A stretch of 64,000 nucleotides of DNA from Wuchereria bancrofti (GCA_005281725.1 SSBO01000012.1:3082194-3146193); one strand, 5' to 3'; shown: positions 40,263-53,458, counted from the first letter of the stretch. Program-made: numbers and translations. The notes: a model not told the origin generated them from the letters alone.

Positions 40263-40393
40263 CCGTCTGGCATACGCGGTGGCAAACCCATTTGTACGAC
40301 ATGGTTCATAAACTGTCCTCTGAACGGTAACGTGCTTGAAGCGGTTCCAGTATGACTAGAAAGAGGTCCACCATTTGGTCGAAGTGGTGCCAT
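40263..40393 (-). CDS. ldb-1: Alternative 5' coding exon of LDB1 (distal-start isoform)
   Basis: Forty-three codons plus two bases from ATG 40393 on the minus strand, starting MAPLRPNGGPLSSHTG and ending PPRMPDG at a GG|GTAGGC donor. The donor phase is the same as that of the proximal first exon (31644). Splicing to the common exon at 31454 therefore gives MPDG-YRHVAPMG in frame and a 482-residue protein with the same dimerisation and LIM-interaction domains but no poly-proline N-terminus. A 3' splice site (atttcag, AG at 40406-40405) lies eleven bases before the ATG. It could take a spliced leader, or it could join the candidate exon at 41035-41198, whose phase also fits. This exon lies 8.2 kb upstream of the proximal start, and no other gene in between claims it. 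Confidence 0.65.
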
Positions 40394-41034
40394 TGAATAA
40401 TGTTCTGAAATATGATAAATCTGGATATCTTCACAAAATAGATACAGTCTTTCTCAAATAAAGTTACTACCAAGACACAGTGACAGGTAAATTGATTTTT
40501 AACTTCTTAATGACGAAACAAATTACATGAGAAGAAACTCTGCGATAATTTTATATAGCTAATAAAATTAAATTAACTTGCATAAATACAGAGATTTTGC
40601 ACATTTCAATCCAACTGGAAAATTAATGCTTTAACAACTGTACACTACCTTTTTTAAATTTACTTGCTGTAATACTTAAGTAGAACTTATTGAAAGATTT
40701 ATATTTTCTACCATTAAAAATATTCGACTTTGAAAACTTTTTCCAACACTAAAAAAATTTCAACATTTAAACTTCGAAAAACTACACAAGTTCCAAATTT
40801 ACTAAACATACTGCATATAACATATATAGCAGTGCTATACTAGGAAGAGTCGGATGTATCCAATGACAAGTATTTGCTAGAAAATGAAATTCTCGGTGTC
40901 AGCTACTCTAAGTGGTATTCAGATAAATAAATCGGAAAAACAACGATTGAAGCATGTCGTGAATGTACGAATATTTTTGTGACCATAAGTGACAATTGCC
41001 CAAAGTAAACGACAAATATGGAGGAAACAGAAAC

Positions 41035-41198
41035 CCGGTGTTACAGCATTCTGAGGACGCGGACACAAGGCTGGTGAAGGCACTGCGGAAGATGAAGCGA
41101 CCATATGTGAATAGACAGTCCGACCGGCCACAGGCTTTAGCTGGGCCGGCTGCAGTAACGGTGATGCAATTGCCACGGCGAAATTTGATTCAGAATTA
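41035..41198 (-). CDS. Candidate further upstream exon of LDB1
   Basis: On the minus strand, an open stretch of about 54 codons between an acceptor (aaaatag, exon from 41198) and a donor (CCGG|GTTTCT at 41035). It is richer in G+C than its surroundings and rich in Ala, Pro and Ser (AIASPLLQPAQLKPVAG, SSAVPSPALCPRPQNAVTP). The donor ends in phase 1. The exon at 40404 is open in exactly that phase before its ATG, giving VTP-EHYSMAPL. The composition suits an LDB1 N-terminus. No similarity proves it, and the plus strand is also open here, so chance is possible. Confidence 0.35.
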
Positions 41199-44100
41199 CT
41201 ATTTTACAATATACGGATGCTTCGCCTGCAATGTACAAATGTTCAGTAATGGATATTATATCTAAAGCTATGGTAACGAACAATTGAAATCAAAAAAGCT
41301 CTCAAGTCCGTTAACACTATCTAATTCCCTGGACTTTATATATTTTAAGATGGTACAGACGCTTTAATATTGTAACCAGTGCAAGAAAAACACCACGGTT
41401 TGCAAAACGTGTAACACTAAGAGTGAATGATGTAAAATGAAGGTATCACTAATAAATAAAGAATCACGTATTGTGCCCTCCTGTCACCAGAATGGATATT
41501 CATGATGTGATAAGAATAAAATTAAATTTCAGAAAAAAACGTAGTTATTTCGTAGTTCTTTCTGTCCATGCTACTCTCTTGTACTTATTGCAATACGAAA
41601 CGGAGAAATTATCCAGAATTCCTCCTCCTGCTATCCCATTCTTTAATACTACTTCTGCTATTTCTTCGTTAAAACCTGTCTATGAAAAAAACTGAAGAAT
41701 TTCAACATAAATCAAGCATTTATTTCTGCTCGTCCACCCGACTACTCTCTTATTCCGTATATTCTAGTGTTTGCATTCAGTAATTTACCCGAATTTGCAA
41801 ACTGTTTAATCTGTTAACCAGGAATCACCAAATCCTACTCCGAGAAGTTGCTGCACAAGAAAAAATTACAGCTTTACTAAATTGACTGAAACTAAACTTT
41901 ACTAAATTTCTATTTAAGAAATGAAAGAAAAAGGAAAAGAGCAAAGAACTGAAACAATTATAAAGCATCAACTCGGATGGATATGGTGAATGAATGTCAT
42001 CGCAATATAATATAAAGGCAGTGGTCTTAGCCACAATTAGCGCGCACTTCCAAGGAGGGGTATTTGAAAGATGCACCCTTCGATTCATTTCTGAGTACTG
42101 GTCAAAGGATAAAGGTCGCTCCAAATTTCAGTGATTTATGATCTGTTCACCTCAAATTCTAGTTCAGAAAACATTATTGGATTTTTTGAAAGGTGAGCTA
42201 ATAGTGATGATGACCATGCATTTCAAGCAACTTGTAAGCGGAAAAGGGAGGTAAATTCTGAAGTAACTCCGATTTCCATCTTATTTACGTTTCTGCTCAC
42301 TATAAATGACAGAATGAAGAGAAAAGAAACATGTCCTACAAAACCCGTACACTGTTTCCTTTGCCACAAATTTGAACAAAGGCTTATCAGCAGTTATTGA
42401 AGGTTTTTCCCTTACCACACATCGTAGTCTCCTCTTTTTCAATTGGAAATGTATGATCTCCAACTTTTATCACTAGCAGTCTAGAAGACAAAGTTTTATC
42501 CTCTCAAAATTCGCAATTATCTCGTGATAATCACTAGTTGTGCGTTGTGTATCGAAAAAGGCCTAGAGATAGCAGTGACACTCGTTAAGCTGTCTTATGA
42601 AATAACAAACCATGCACAGATTGATAATCATCTTATGCAACATTGATAAGGAATGAGACTAATCATTTAACTTTGCAAGACTACAACAGAGGAAGCCAAA
42701 CAGAGTGGCCCAAAAAACTGATGTTTGTCCAAAGAACGTCTGCAGCAGAGAAACCATATAAATAAAGTGATGGGTGAGAAATGGGAAAACATGGAAAGCA
42801 GTAAAGCACGTTAAAAGAAGGAAGGAAATCAACGCAAGGTCATTCAATGATGTCCAATGAACACTGGATTGATTAAAAGATTCTTCAATTATATTTCTAT
42901 CTCGGAGAATATCTCCTTCAAAAGTGGAATCAGTGCGAAGTTCTCGTCAGCATACATTCCCCATGCACATATATAATACAGTTTCAAGCAGCATGCATAA
43001 TAGAAACATCTGCTTCACAGTCTTTAAAACTTATATCGCATCCACACAACAAGCAAAGAACTCATAGGCCACAAGCATCATAAGCATCCACAACAAAATA
43101 CAATTCTCCCGTAAAACATATAATGCAAAGATACCTGCATAAAATATTGAGTTAACGTTATGTTGAAAACATAAAGAAACCCACGAATTGTTGTCTTCGG
43201 TGCAACACATGACACAACTAAGCATGTATCCGCTGTAAGTTTACATGCTGCTTAATATCAAATAAATGCAACAGACCCTTTTTTCCATACTGTACAGCAT
43301 AAATACAAATGAATGTAAAACACAACGAGCGGAATCCATCTGGAATAATTCATTCCTGTAGATTTTGAGAAATCTATCAAGTACTTCTACAATTGAAGAG
43401 TACAGAGTTCGATGACGATAACATACCTTCTTCTAGCAAGTTTTTAAAACTGAAACTGTGATGCTAGCAAGGTGTCGTAAAAAGCTTAGATTTTTCTTTC
43501 TCTCACTTCTGATCGTTAAAGTAATTTTCATTTTACATTAATAATGCAGAATGATTGTGGTAAATTGGTAACAACATGAATTAAGACGTTTTATGCATGT
43601 AAAATTTACTTTAATGCATGTAAATGTATAATGGTAGAAAGGCTTTGTGAGTAATAAAGTTTATAAAAGTTAGCAGCTTGGTTGTAAGCTTTTATAAAAC
43701 TTAATACTGCAGTATTCCTTACAGAAGTTATCTTCAGGGGTCTTTCATAAATGAATGCTGCTGTAATTAACCGGGGTGATCCCACGCCCTACTTCTCAAC
43801 ATCACTTTCCCAGAACCTTCTTAACCAATCTGTTCACCGCATATGTCATTCTGACATCAGGAACAGTCACAATTACTGATGGAGAAGCATGCAGTGACGA
43901 CATTATCCTCGTCACCATCACGCTTAGTATAATCTCGTAATATTTCAGTAAAGATCTCGACATTTTATCCAGTCTTTTTTTCCTTCTCTTCCTTCCATTC
44001 ATAGAAACAGGAATGAACAAGAGGAGCAAATTACTGAGATTAATCCATTGAAACTGAAGAAAAACAAACAGAACTTGAGTACCATTACCAGTAAACTAAG

Positions 44101-45328
44101 ATGAGAACACAGTGCCCAGAACTGCACTAATGTCTATTGGCACCTGTGAAAGATACATTAATTTCATCCGACAAAGGACTGCAATGGACAACGGATAATG
44201 ATGTTAAATAATGCCTCAGTGAAACCTGAAGGTAATGACTAGAAAAAGCACTTACAAGTTAAGCAACAAGCTCCAGCTAGACCGAATTTGGAAACAGCGA
44301 TAGTGAAACGGAAGAGTATAAATAACAAAAAAAAAAAAAGTAGAGAGGAAAAAGAAACAAAATAGAAGATATTAAGTTGATGACGAAAAGACTCGAGGCA
44401 TCACCTTCAAAAGCAATTTCCTGAAATAAGAAAAAACGTGAAAAGAGAAATGAAAGGGTTGAACAAAGAGAGAAGAAAATAAGAGTACATTGCAGTGCAA
44501 TGGAAACAATTTTCATTTCTGTTTGGTTTCTTCATCTTCAAAAAATCATAGTAGCATCATTATCGGTTGTTCCTGAACGTCTCCATCATCATCACTTCCT
44601 TTCTCACTTAACCCGTCTTTTCCATCATCTCTCTTCTTCAATAGTGGAATATTACAGCTCCCAGCCTGACCATTCATCACTGGCATTAGATCACATCACT
44701 TCTTATTGTCACACAATTATTGGTATCATAATATTTCCATCATTATACTATTCTCAAAATCACCCATATAAAATATCAATACCGTCATGAAAAAAAGTCT
44801 GGGAGATTTTCAATACTTTATCACTTTTAACATAACAGATATGCATGCAGCACAACGATTTGAAAAACATAAAGTCAAACTCTTTCATTTATGAAGAATT
44901 GGAATAAGCAACACTACTAATTGCGATTTATTTATTTCTGGTCGACAACATAAAAGCAACTACTAGGCTGCAAATCAATTTTCTAATCAAATTCCCCACC
45001 ATCATCCTCAAAACAGTGATTTTGCAAGAAAAAAGAAAACAAGAAACTTGCAAGAAAGATATCATGAAAATACAAAATTGTAGGGTTAGATTCGAAAACT
45101 TCAAGGAACGACAACTTCTCTCTATAAAAATTTATGATGGAACACAGAAAGGCGTTGCACACAATTAGAATTTCAGTGTCAATGTGTCACAGTTATTCTT
45201 TAAAGGACGAATTTTTCGTTTTCTTCTTGCCTTCTACCAAAATTTGAGGAGAAAAAATAAATTCTGCAATGCAAAAAAGAAAAAAAAAACTAGATGGATG
45301 CACTTTTTGAAAAGCAAATTGTCAATTA

Positions 45329-45852
45329 ATGCACATCAACATGTATAACGGGAAAGTGTCACTAAACGAAATAGGAATAGTTCTCGACCTTTTCCAGGAG
45401 AACGAAGAATTTGAAACTTTAAAGCAGTTAAATCCGACTACGAAGATACTCGATAAAGTATCGCATTCCTGTTACCCAGCTCTTCTTACAGCCCAATCAA
45501 GCTGCAAGAAACGATGGTCCTAGCCAGGTGGTACGAATTTTTAACCTTATATAGGAGCCAGATATTTCAGAGCTTTCGTACCATGAATATTTTGAATCAA
45601 CCAGCTTGTTTATGTGCAGTCCCAAGTTATTCCAATCTTACCTCGGAACAAAGAAGCTGCGTATTGAGACAAAGTAATGGAAATACTATGGACGTTTCTG
45701 CGACACCTCAATCTCTTTTCCTATCGGATTCCTGGCAAGAACAAGAAAGTCGAAAAAGAGATGAACGATATCAAAAAATGTTCAGGAGTTTAATCAAATG
45801 TATAAAAGAACGCAACCGTACTGGTACAATCGTTCATAAAAAATTTCTTTAA
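45329..45852 (+). CDS. Candidate lineage-specific gene, hypothetical protein
   Basis: Two overlapping open frames that can be joined. The first (45329-45426) reads from an ATG through NEIGIVLDLFQENEEFETLK. A GT donor in phase 2 at 45427 and an acceptor (cttcttacag) at 45490-45491 would remove a 65-base intron. The frame then opens for 119 codons to a stop at 45850-45852. The second part is the longest unexplained plus-strand open frame in this spacer. It has a mixed, protein-like composition: PACLCAVPSYSNL, then a charged helix SWQEQESRKRDERYQKMF, then a basic tail. The donor (GTTAAA) is weak. I recognise no family. An unspliced ORF starting at ATG 45514 is the alternative. Confidence 0.3.
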
Positions 45853-46834
45853 TTTTTCCTGATCTTTTAAATTTCACTTCTCTTTAATCAGTAGCAATTT
45901 TTTATAAATTTTTACGGCCTTGACGTACTGCTGCAGAACAAGTGGAAAACGAACACCATGAATGTGTAATGAACCGGCGACTTTCCGTACATGAATGTCA
46001 TTTCCAAATCGAAAGAATAAAGGATATGTCACCGAGCTTGAAGTGAATCAAACACATGCGTGGAACAAGTTAGTGGGACACTGAAATACTGCAAACAAAG
46101 TCTCTACCATTATCCACCTATTTTAAAAGACTATCCACACTCTTCTTTTTTTTAGCAACGCAAATAATAACTGCTTTCGTCATTTAAAGACAACAACACA
46201 ACTAAAACCAATCATCAGATGTCTGGATTAAAACAGCAAATTTCAAAGAAACTAGGGGATCATCAAAATTCACAGATAAGATGCAAGTTATTTGGGTTCA
46301 ATCTATTAATATTGTTCGCCATTAACGAAGCTGACTCTTGCAAATGATTGATTGATTGATAGTAAGTATAGTGCAACCTGTTCGCTCTACAATCAACTTT
46401 AAAATATCACCACCTGAGAATATGAAAAATAATTCCAGTGATCAGGACGTGCAATCCAAATGGTCTATTGAAATTTATTGAAATTTTTAGAATAAAAATT
46501 CCGGATCAAATTACCACTATATCTCAGACTTGGAAGAAATCAATAAAAAAAAGTGACGAAAAGAGGAACAAGAATGAACTCGCGTCAGGTGGTAAATAAA
46601 ACTTGATCGTAAAAAGACAGTGAGTGATGCGAGAAGTTTAATTCTACCTAAATCCCTTCAGCAAACCAGCTAATTCCATTGATTGTATGTAACTTTGCTA
46701 CACGGTTTACAAGACAATAATGGATTGGAAATAAATGAAACGAATGTAAGGACATAAAGCTGAAAAATGTCTGCCTGTTTCATTTCCGGAACACAGCTTC
46801 CACTTATCGGACCTCTCAATTCAGGTATAAATGG

Positions 46835-46854
46835 ATATATATATATATATATAT
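46835..46854. repeat. TA dinucleotide run
   Basis: Uninterrupted alternating A and T. A simple microsatellite in the LDB1-CCDC22 spacer. Confidence 0.9.
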
Positions 46855-47506
46855 CAGAAATGATTTCAAAAGTTTATGAACATATCAGAAAAAAGAAAAG
46901 GATTATCAGTCGACGGAGATTTACAGTGATCGCGGCTAGCCTGCCAACAGATGGTACATCGACTACAATGAATGTGTGGCAAAGGAAGAGAGAAGTGCAT
47001 TCCTTCCAACAATGAATCTTCTGGGGTGCCGCAAAACTGCCTGTCCAAATTGGATGGTTTTCGAATAATGGGTTTCGGAGGCACAAACAGAGGCGCATAT
47101 ACATATATACATCTAAATTTATATGTATTACCAAGCAAGCAATACATTCGCTATTTCTGATGCAAGCTACGTGCCAAACACAACCAAACATGCAGTTTCT
47201 TCACGCACTCACGTATCCCACATCAACCCATAAACCCATGTATATATGAATATACACATATATAATATGTATATGCATGTTCATGCTTAAGTTGCAGCCA
47301 TTAGAAAGGCAAAAACAAAGTCAATGAAAGCTGTGTCAGCAAATAACAAGCAATAAAGCCTCAAAGAGCCTTCAATGAGCAGCCTAACCAAGCAGCCAAC
47401 TAATCAGCTTAGTTTGTCCCATCAAATCCACATTTCACTTTTCTGAAATATCAAAGGAAAATGAAAATCCAGATTTGAACTATGGGTGGTGACATCAGAA
47501 AAATTA

Positions 47507-47550
47507 ACACACACACATACATACATGCACGCACACATACACATATGCAC
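47507..47550. repeat. CA-rich microsatellite
   Basis: Imperfect run of ac/catac/gcacac units. Simple repeat with no coding or structural role visible. Confidence 0.8.
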
Positions 47551-50005
47551 ATAACAAGAGGGCGGTAAGAGCAACTATTCGCTTTCTTGCAATCGGTATG
47601 TTGAATATATTACTCGAAGTTATATCAGTTCTAGTTGCGGGGCCTCAGATGATATTATGTTACCTACCCAACTTATATAAGCTTTTTTGTCAAGCAGGAA
47701 TAATTCGAAGGATAACACTCTGTAAATGTTTTAAACTTGTTAGACCCTTACTTGGCTGAATTGTTTAACCTTTGTGAAATTCCGAAATAGCCAGCTGAAC
47801 ATCATGAAGACGAGAGATAAAATCCGTCACATTTAAATAAATTTGGCTAGGAACTATGCTTCAGATGAAATATTTAAAGAATATGAAGGAATTACACAGG
47901 TAAAAAGGTTCATGAAATGAATCTCGTGTCCTACACGGTGAAATTTAAATTCTTTCTAACGTCTAGTTGATGAAAGATGCAAAAAAAAAAAACACTGGGA
48001 CTCATTTAATGGTATTAAATTTTTATTCCACTACAGCGACGAGTGAAGTGTTTAGCAAGAAACCTACCACTTAATGATAATCGTAGGTAAATGCATTTTT
48101 TGTAACAAATGTGGGTATTAAGCAAATCGTTCTTGTCCTTAAAAAAGTAAAATTCCACGATTCTTAGCTTATGCTGCTGTTCTTAAATTACTGAATTTCT
48201 CCTTCATATGATGTAACAAGAAGGGATGGAAGAATCGTAGAAGACAAACTGATACGTTCATATAGGAATTGTCACTTCAGAACATGCGAGTATGCACACT
48301 CGAGATTTCAATCTAATATGTCAACATAAACTGCAAGGTAACAAACAATTTGAATTCAGAAGTAGAGGCTGTGTATTTTTTAAATTATGGCTACAGAAAT
48401 ATCTGTATGGCAGATAATGGACAGAAGTGCTGTGCAGAAATTCATGGATTTCCGCAATTAATAGTTTTGATACCTCAGGATCGAACTATTTAGTCAATAT
48501 TTAAGTAAAAATTTGCTAGACAAAGTGCTTACATTCATACAACAGCGAAATGGCACCAACTTATTCGGAGTCATTTTTCTCGCTCTTATATAAAAGAAAA
48601 AATCATATAGTAAAATTATCGGGCCTTGTCGATTCTTTTAACAAAAAAAAATTATCTTAGGTGATTATACACCACGGAAGATTTAAAAAACGTTTAAAGA
48701 ATACTGAAGGCATTTTTAATAACTTTTTCAATCAAGGTCTGAAAATATCGTCAGGAAAGGGGTGCTTTTTTGCAGTCAGAAAAATATATGTGGCATGACC
48801 TTAAAAGACAGTTGCAATCCCAAAAACCTCCATAATCTAAAACCGAGTAAAATTAAGTAAAAATTTTATTGTCAAAACTTTTTCTGCTTGCATTAACGAA
48901 AGTCAAGGACTTCTATCCTTCTAAACACCATTAGTCTTACTACACTAACATATGAATCCGTCACAACAGTTTTAATATGAAAATATGTCATAAACGAAAG
49001 AGCATTGCTACACATACAAAGTGCCGCAACGCACAAATATTTAATTTCATGTGAATCATACTTTTAATGAGGAAAAGTCGATATAGTGGTAGTGAGAAGT
49101 ACAGGTAACCTGAGCCAAGTCCCGGTTAGCTCTTCATAATGTCACAACACCTGCGGTCGTCTGCTCAGAAGCCAGACAAATGGTCGTTTACACAAGAACT
49201 TTTAATCGTTTATCAATCCAGAATAAAGTTAAAGAACCACAACACTTGACAAAGAGTTCAGCCGACAGTAGGATATCTCGGATATGTAACATTCATTTCC
49301 ACAACATTGTATTAAACCACTTGAAGCTAACCCAATAAGTGCTCACTTCTGAGAAACGCAAATGGCACAGCAACTTCTCGTATTTTTAAAATTATTCTGA
49401 AATAATCTGAAAATTGAATAGACTGTCAAATCACAAAAATGATATGAATACTTGACTAGAATTTTGCCATTTTTTAAACAAAATATTGCATTAGAAATTG
49501 ATCTGGACACCTATTGCTTTATTGTATAAAGAAGACAAATATTTCCAGAAGTTAAGCCGTGCGATGTTCGACGATCAACGTTAGACGGTTTTCAATCTCA
49601 GCAATTGTTAGATGCTCTATATTCTGTTCCGTCTATGATCTAATTAGCGCTCAATTAGCAGTATCCCCGTTTAACCTCTTGGTGGTCAGTCCTATTAATT
49701 TACTGGAAGACCCTAACAGACAGCAGCACTAATCTATGTGGAACGGGCAGTGTACACAGAATGGAAGAATAATAGAATTTGACACATCTGAGAAAGCAGC
49801 GTGTTACTTGAAGAGAGTCAGAGATTTCTGATTCTGGCGAAATAGGACGGAGTAAAACGGTCGGTGTAGACTTTGATTATAGCTAAATTGATTGGAGTAA
49901 AGGTTGTCGTATTAATAACGAAGATCTGAGACTTACGGAGTAGTTATGATCGGAGAGAAGTTGGACATTTAGTGGTGCTTGGCAGTTGAACGTAACCCAG
50001 CAAGG

Positions 50006-53000
50006 ATGGACGTCGTTGACGGTCAAATTATTGATACACTATGTCGTCTTGATCCGTTCGTTTTCCTTTCATCAAATTCTTCTTGTTTTTATAAGAAACT
50101 TGAATGCATAGATTAATCAGTACCACGATTTCAGGAATTTTTTTGATAGCCTGCAAGAGATTCCAAGCAGTATTACAGAGCTTCGCACAGATACCTTTTA
50201 TCAAGCTATCGTAATGCTGGTATGGTCGTGCAGACCAACTATGAAGTAATGTCGATTATTAATCCCTTATACAATAACGAATTGCTTGGCTAGATAAGAT
50301 GCAATAGACGTGAAGTGTTGTGCATTTTAGGAAAGAAATTCCTTCAAGATTTCTTCCCCAAAATATGTCTACGAAATTCCGATGTGTTACAACTGTTGTC
50401 GATGCAGTGAAGGCAAGTTTTAGTTTTATTTGTATATTGATGTAACTCAAACAAGTCTTGGTTCCAGCTTAGACTTAAATTTAAACTTTTTCAAATAGAA
50501 TTGTGTCGAACAAAAGCTTCCGGTTGAAATTGGATTCAGTAAAAATTTTTTCTTGTTGAAACTGTTATCTGCAGAGCATTGGTGTACGTGATCCAATAGA
50601 TTATCATATGTTGCTATATGGACGAAGCAAGGAGTTGCGTAATATTCTTATTGGTCTCATGGAAAAATTACCCAAAGATTCTTCCGTGGTTACTTCTGTG
50701 GAAGGCCTGTCTTGTAAAATAATTTTTGTTTTACATCAGTGTGCATATTTTGAACATTTTCTTCTCAAAGGATTTATTGAAAGTCATATTTGTTATCAGA
50801 TTTTTAAATGCTACATTTTTCCCGCTGAGTAATTTAGAATAATTATTACAGATCCATTGAAAGACCTAATGCGATCAGCTAACCGTGAAGAGGGAGATAA
50901 GGAAGGATTTCTTACGCGGTTTAATTCACCTCAAAAGCAAGTATGGATAAGTATGATGACACACGTAAATTTTTGTACTTTATAGCTATGAATAAAATAG
51001 CTTTTTTGTTCTTCAAAAAATCATTTAGGCTATATCGACAAGGGTCGATTTCATAGGTTTCTCCGGTGATGTTATGGTAGCTCTACATTATGATGATTGG
51101 CGATACCGTCATAGTGCAGTTATTTGTTCCTTGTTGGAAAACAATGCCGTGCACAACATTAAGGCACAAAATTACCAGTCACTTAGACATGGAATTCTAG
51201 AAAATCTGCGCCTTAGATTTATTAATGAGGGAGTGAAACTACAGTAAGTTTTGTTCGGTTTTTTAAACGCGTATCTTCAGTTTTTTCAAGCCTGTAGAAT
51301 TTATTCCTATTACATTGCAATAAAAGATATGATAGAACGTCTTCAGAACTTTTTTTGTTATTTTCAGATTGAAACCTAAACCAGTTATTTCTCTAGAATT
51401 GCAAAAGAAAAAAACAAAGGATAAACAAGAAATTGATCCAAAAGTGAATGTAGAAAAAAATGAAATGCTTAACGAATTGCTTAGTGAAGTTGTGGCTTTG
51501 ACAGCATATGTAGATCGTAAGAAGATTTCCAACAGCAGAGTAATATTTTTATTTATTTATTTTTTTGCAATATTCATTTTTTACTAGTCGAATAAGCATT
51601 TTGGCTATTTTTCTGTATGTTTTATAGTAACAAAGAATGTTTAATTGAGTTAAATTTAGTTTGTTGCAGATGCAAAGTGATGAGACTGAGCGATTATTAG
51701 TTTTACGAAACAAGAGGTTTCAAGAAGCTGAAGTTGATGGACGACTGAAAAAATTATTAGAAAATCCAAATGCTGTTTTGAAGCTTGAGGTTTATTTTGC
51801 ATGTTCTACTTCTTATTGGAGTGCATTTTTGAAGGTGATTAAATATACTTTTTCAGAGTTATATTGATGGAAGTGATGAACGGATGCAGCATCTTCAAAA
51901 TCTGTGGTTGAAAGCCAAAGCAGAAAAGGATGAAGAAGTGAAGAGAGCACAGCTAACTGCTGCATTATCATTATCATCGGTCCGTCAAACGTTGTGACAT
52001 TGAATCATTAAATTTCATGATCATAAAAATTAAACTGAAGCTGTTTTAGGACAGTCGAGAAATTTCATCCAAGGATGCGAAATTGATTGAGAACGAACTT
52101 GCTGATAAAAAGAAAGTTCTGGAAAAATTGGTTGGTTTCGCTGCACTGAAGTAGGTTCATTTTAAATATCGACAGTAAAGGTTTGGATCAATTTTGACTT
52201 CTTTTTTAGAAAAAGGAGGTCGAGTCACGAGAAAAGAAACAGATTAATCGAAATATTTATACGAAACACATATTTGATGTTGTTGGCAACATTAGGAAGC
52301 AGCAAAATGAAATTAACAAAGTATGTTCTAGTGATGCTGTATAAGGAATTAACAAACTATGTTCCAGTAATACTGATGTTACCTCGTATTTATTGCATCT
52401 ATAATTGCATACACGTAATGGAGAAATTTTAAAGTCTTTATTTGAAAAGCTGAAAAGTTCAGTGGATCAGAAAATATCTTGTCGCTTGTTTAGACACATT
52501 CTCCATATTTATAGATTGCTGCTGAAAATCTCTATCTTCAGAGGGAGATCAAGTCGAGTGCAGGGAAACTGGAACGTTCTTTCACCGTAGTTGAAGGAAA
52601 ACTGTACAAAGTATCTCTTTTACATTATTTATTTGTTACTAGAATCATCTATAATGCAGTTGTATATGTATATTTCAGATATTAGATTTATGTATTGTGA
52701 TACCATTTGAGATCTTATAAGTGCAGATGCATATTGCAGGACGTTGAGAAAGATACATTTATGCAAAAAGCATACAGGTTACTGATGAAAATTCATAGTG
52801 AATGTTCTTGTGCTATCACTGGCATTGATTCTGCTGGACAAATTGAAAGAGAAATTGAAGAACTAAACGATCAGGTAGAGGTTTTATTTCGCTCAATTCC
52901 TCTAATATTAAACATTTTTATAAAAGCTTGATTTTTTCCTAAAGTAGTGCTTTTGATCCTAGAAATAAGGTGAAGAAATGTTTAATTACTTTGTTAAATG

Positions 53001-53155
53001 TCACCTGTTCAAGATGTATAATCTTTTCATTGAAGATTGCTACGCAGTATCAAAAGAACATAAATGAAAAACTTGAATGTATTGTTAACGACTGGATGCA
53101 AATAAGGAAAGAAAATATGGCTTTGAAGGAATTATTAAAAGAATGTGATAATTAA
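50006..53155 (+). CDS. CCDC22: CCDC22, subunit of the CCC/Commander endosomal recycling complex
   Basis: In animals this protein pairs with CCDC93 and COMMD proteins on endosomes to recycle membrane cargo. Exons: 50006-50055, 50135-50245, 50331-50412, 50575-50713, 50852-50940, 51029-51243, 51368-51539, 51670-51789, 51857-51979, 52050-52130, 52210-52320, 52515-52610, 52740-52874, 53036-53155. One continuous phase gives 547 residues; the vertebrate protein has about 627. The N-terminal calponin-homology-like part matches at IPSSITELR, NMSTKFRCVTTVVDAV and PIDYHMLLYGRSKELRNILIGLMEKLP. The C-terminal coiled coil matches strongly at IFDVVGNIRKQQNEINK, REIKSSAGKLERSFTV and DTFMQKAYRLLMKIHSECS, ending RKENMALKELLKECDN. 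The third intron (50413-50574) uses a GC donor, AAG|GCAAGT, as only that keeps the frame. A splice acceptor stands five bases before the ATG. Confidence 0.92.
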
Positions 53156-53191
53156 TTTATTTTTCCTTATTGTAATATTCCTTAAAGATTT

Positions 53192-53458
53192 ATGTCAATT
53201 GTACAACGGGAAGATCCAGTGCGTAATTCACGTTCGAAATCATCTATACCATTTGCAGTTATATTGGTGGTAGTTCTTGCGATGCTTCTACTGACACAAC
53301 CGTGTAGGAGCGCGCTTGCCTTTGTGAGATTGCTGGTGGTAGCATATGTCTTAGGTAGGGCATTCCAAACCAGACAGGTCTCAACTGGAGATCAGACAAA
53401 GTGTGGCTTTGAGGAGGATAGACTCATTGACTTTAGAGTAGCCATCTTAGGAGGGTGA
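53192..53458 (+). other. Open frame with one membrane segment, running into the LINE
   Basis: An ATG frame starting 36 bases after the CCDC22 stop. Its first 36 codons are polar then strongly hydrophobic (IPFAVILVVVLAMLLL), like a small single-pass membrane protein. From about 53300 the composition becomes GC-richer, and the rest of the frame appears to be LINE leader sequence. It could be the start of a small gene cut by the element, or part of the element, or chance. I recognise no family. Confidence 0.25.

Larger units (their letters stand above)
41199..49999. other. Large spacer between LDB1 and CCDC22
   Basis: 8.8 kb of AT-rich sequence. It contains simple repeats (TA run at 46835-46854, CA-rich block at 47507-47550, an ATTG run near 46346) and one candidate gene at 45329-45852. 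Short frames such as 44500-44790 are His/Ser-rich or hydrophobic, with no motif. The rightmost bases carry a 3' splice site (taacccag, AG at 49999-50000) just before the CCDC22 ATG. Confidence 0.45.

Noticed and set aside
44500..44790. 96-codon frame rich in His and Ser
   Set aside because: Low-complexity TCA/CAT-rich sequence without splice partners or motif. Treated as background.
46866..47191. Overlapping frames of 93 and 105 codons on the minus strand
   Set aside because: Cys/Phe/Leu-rich, overlapping each other in different frames beside a TA repeat. No motif or good splice sites.
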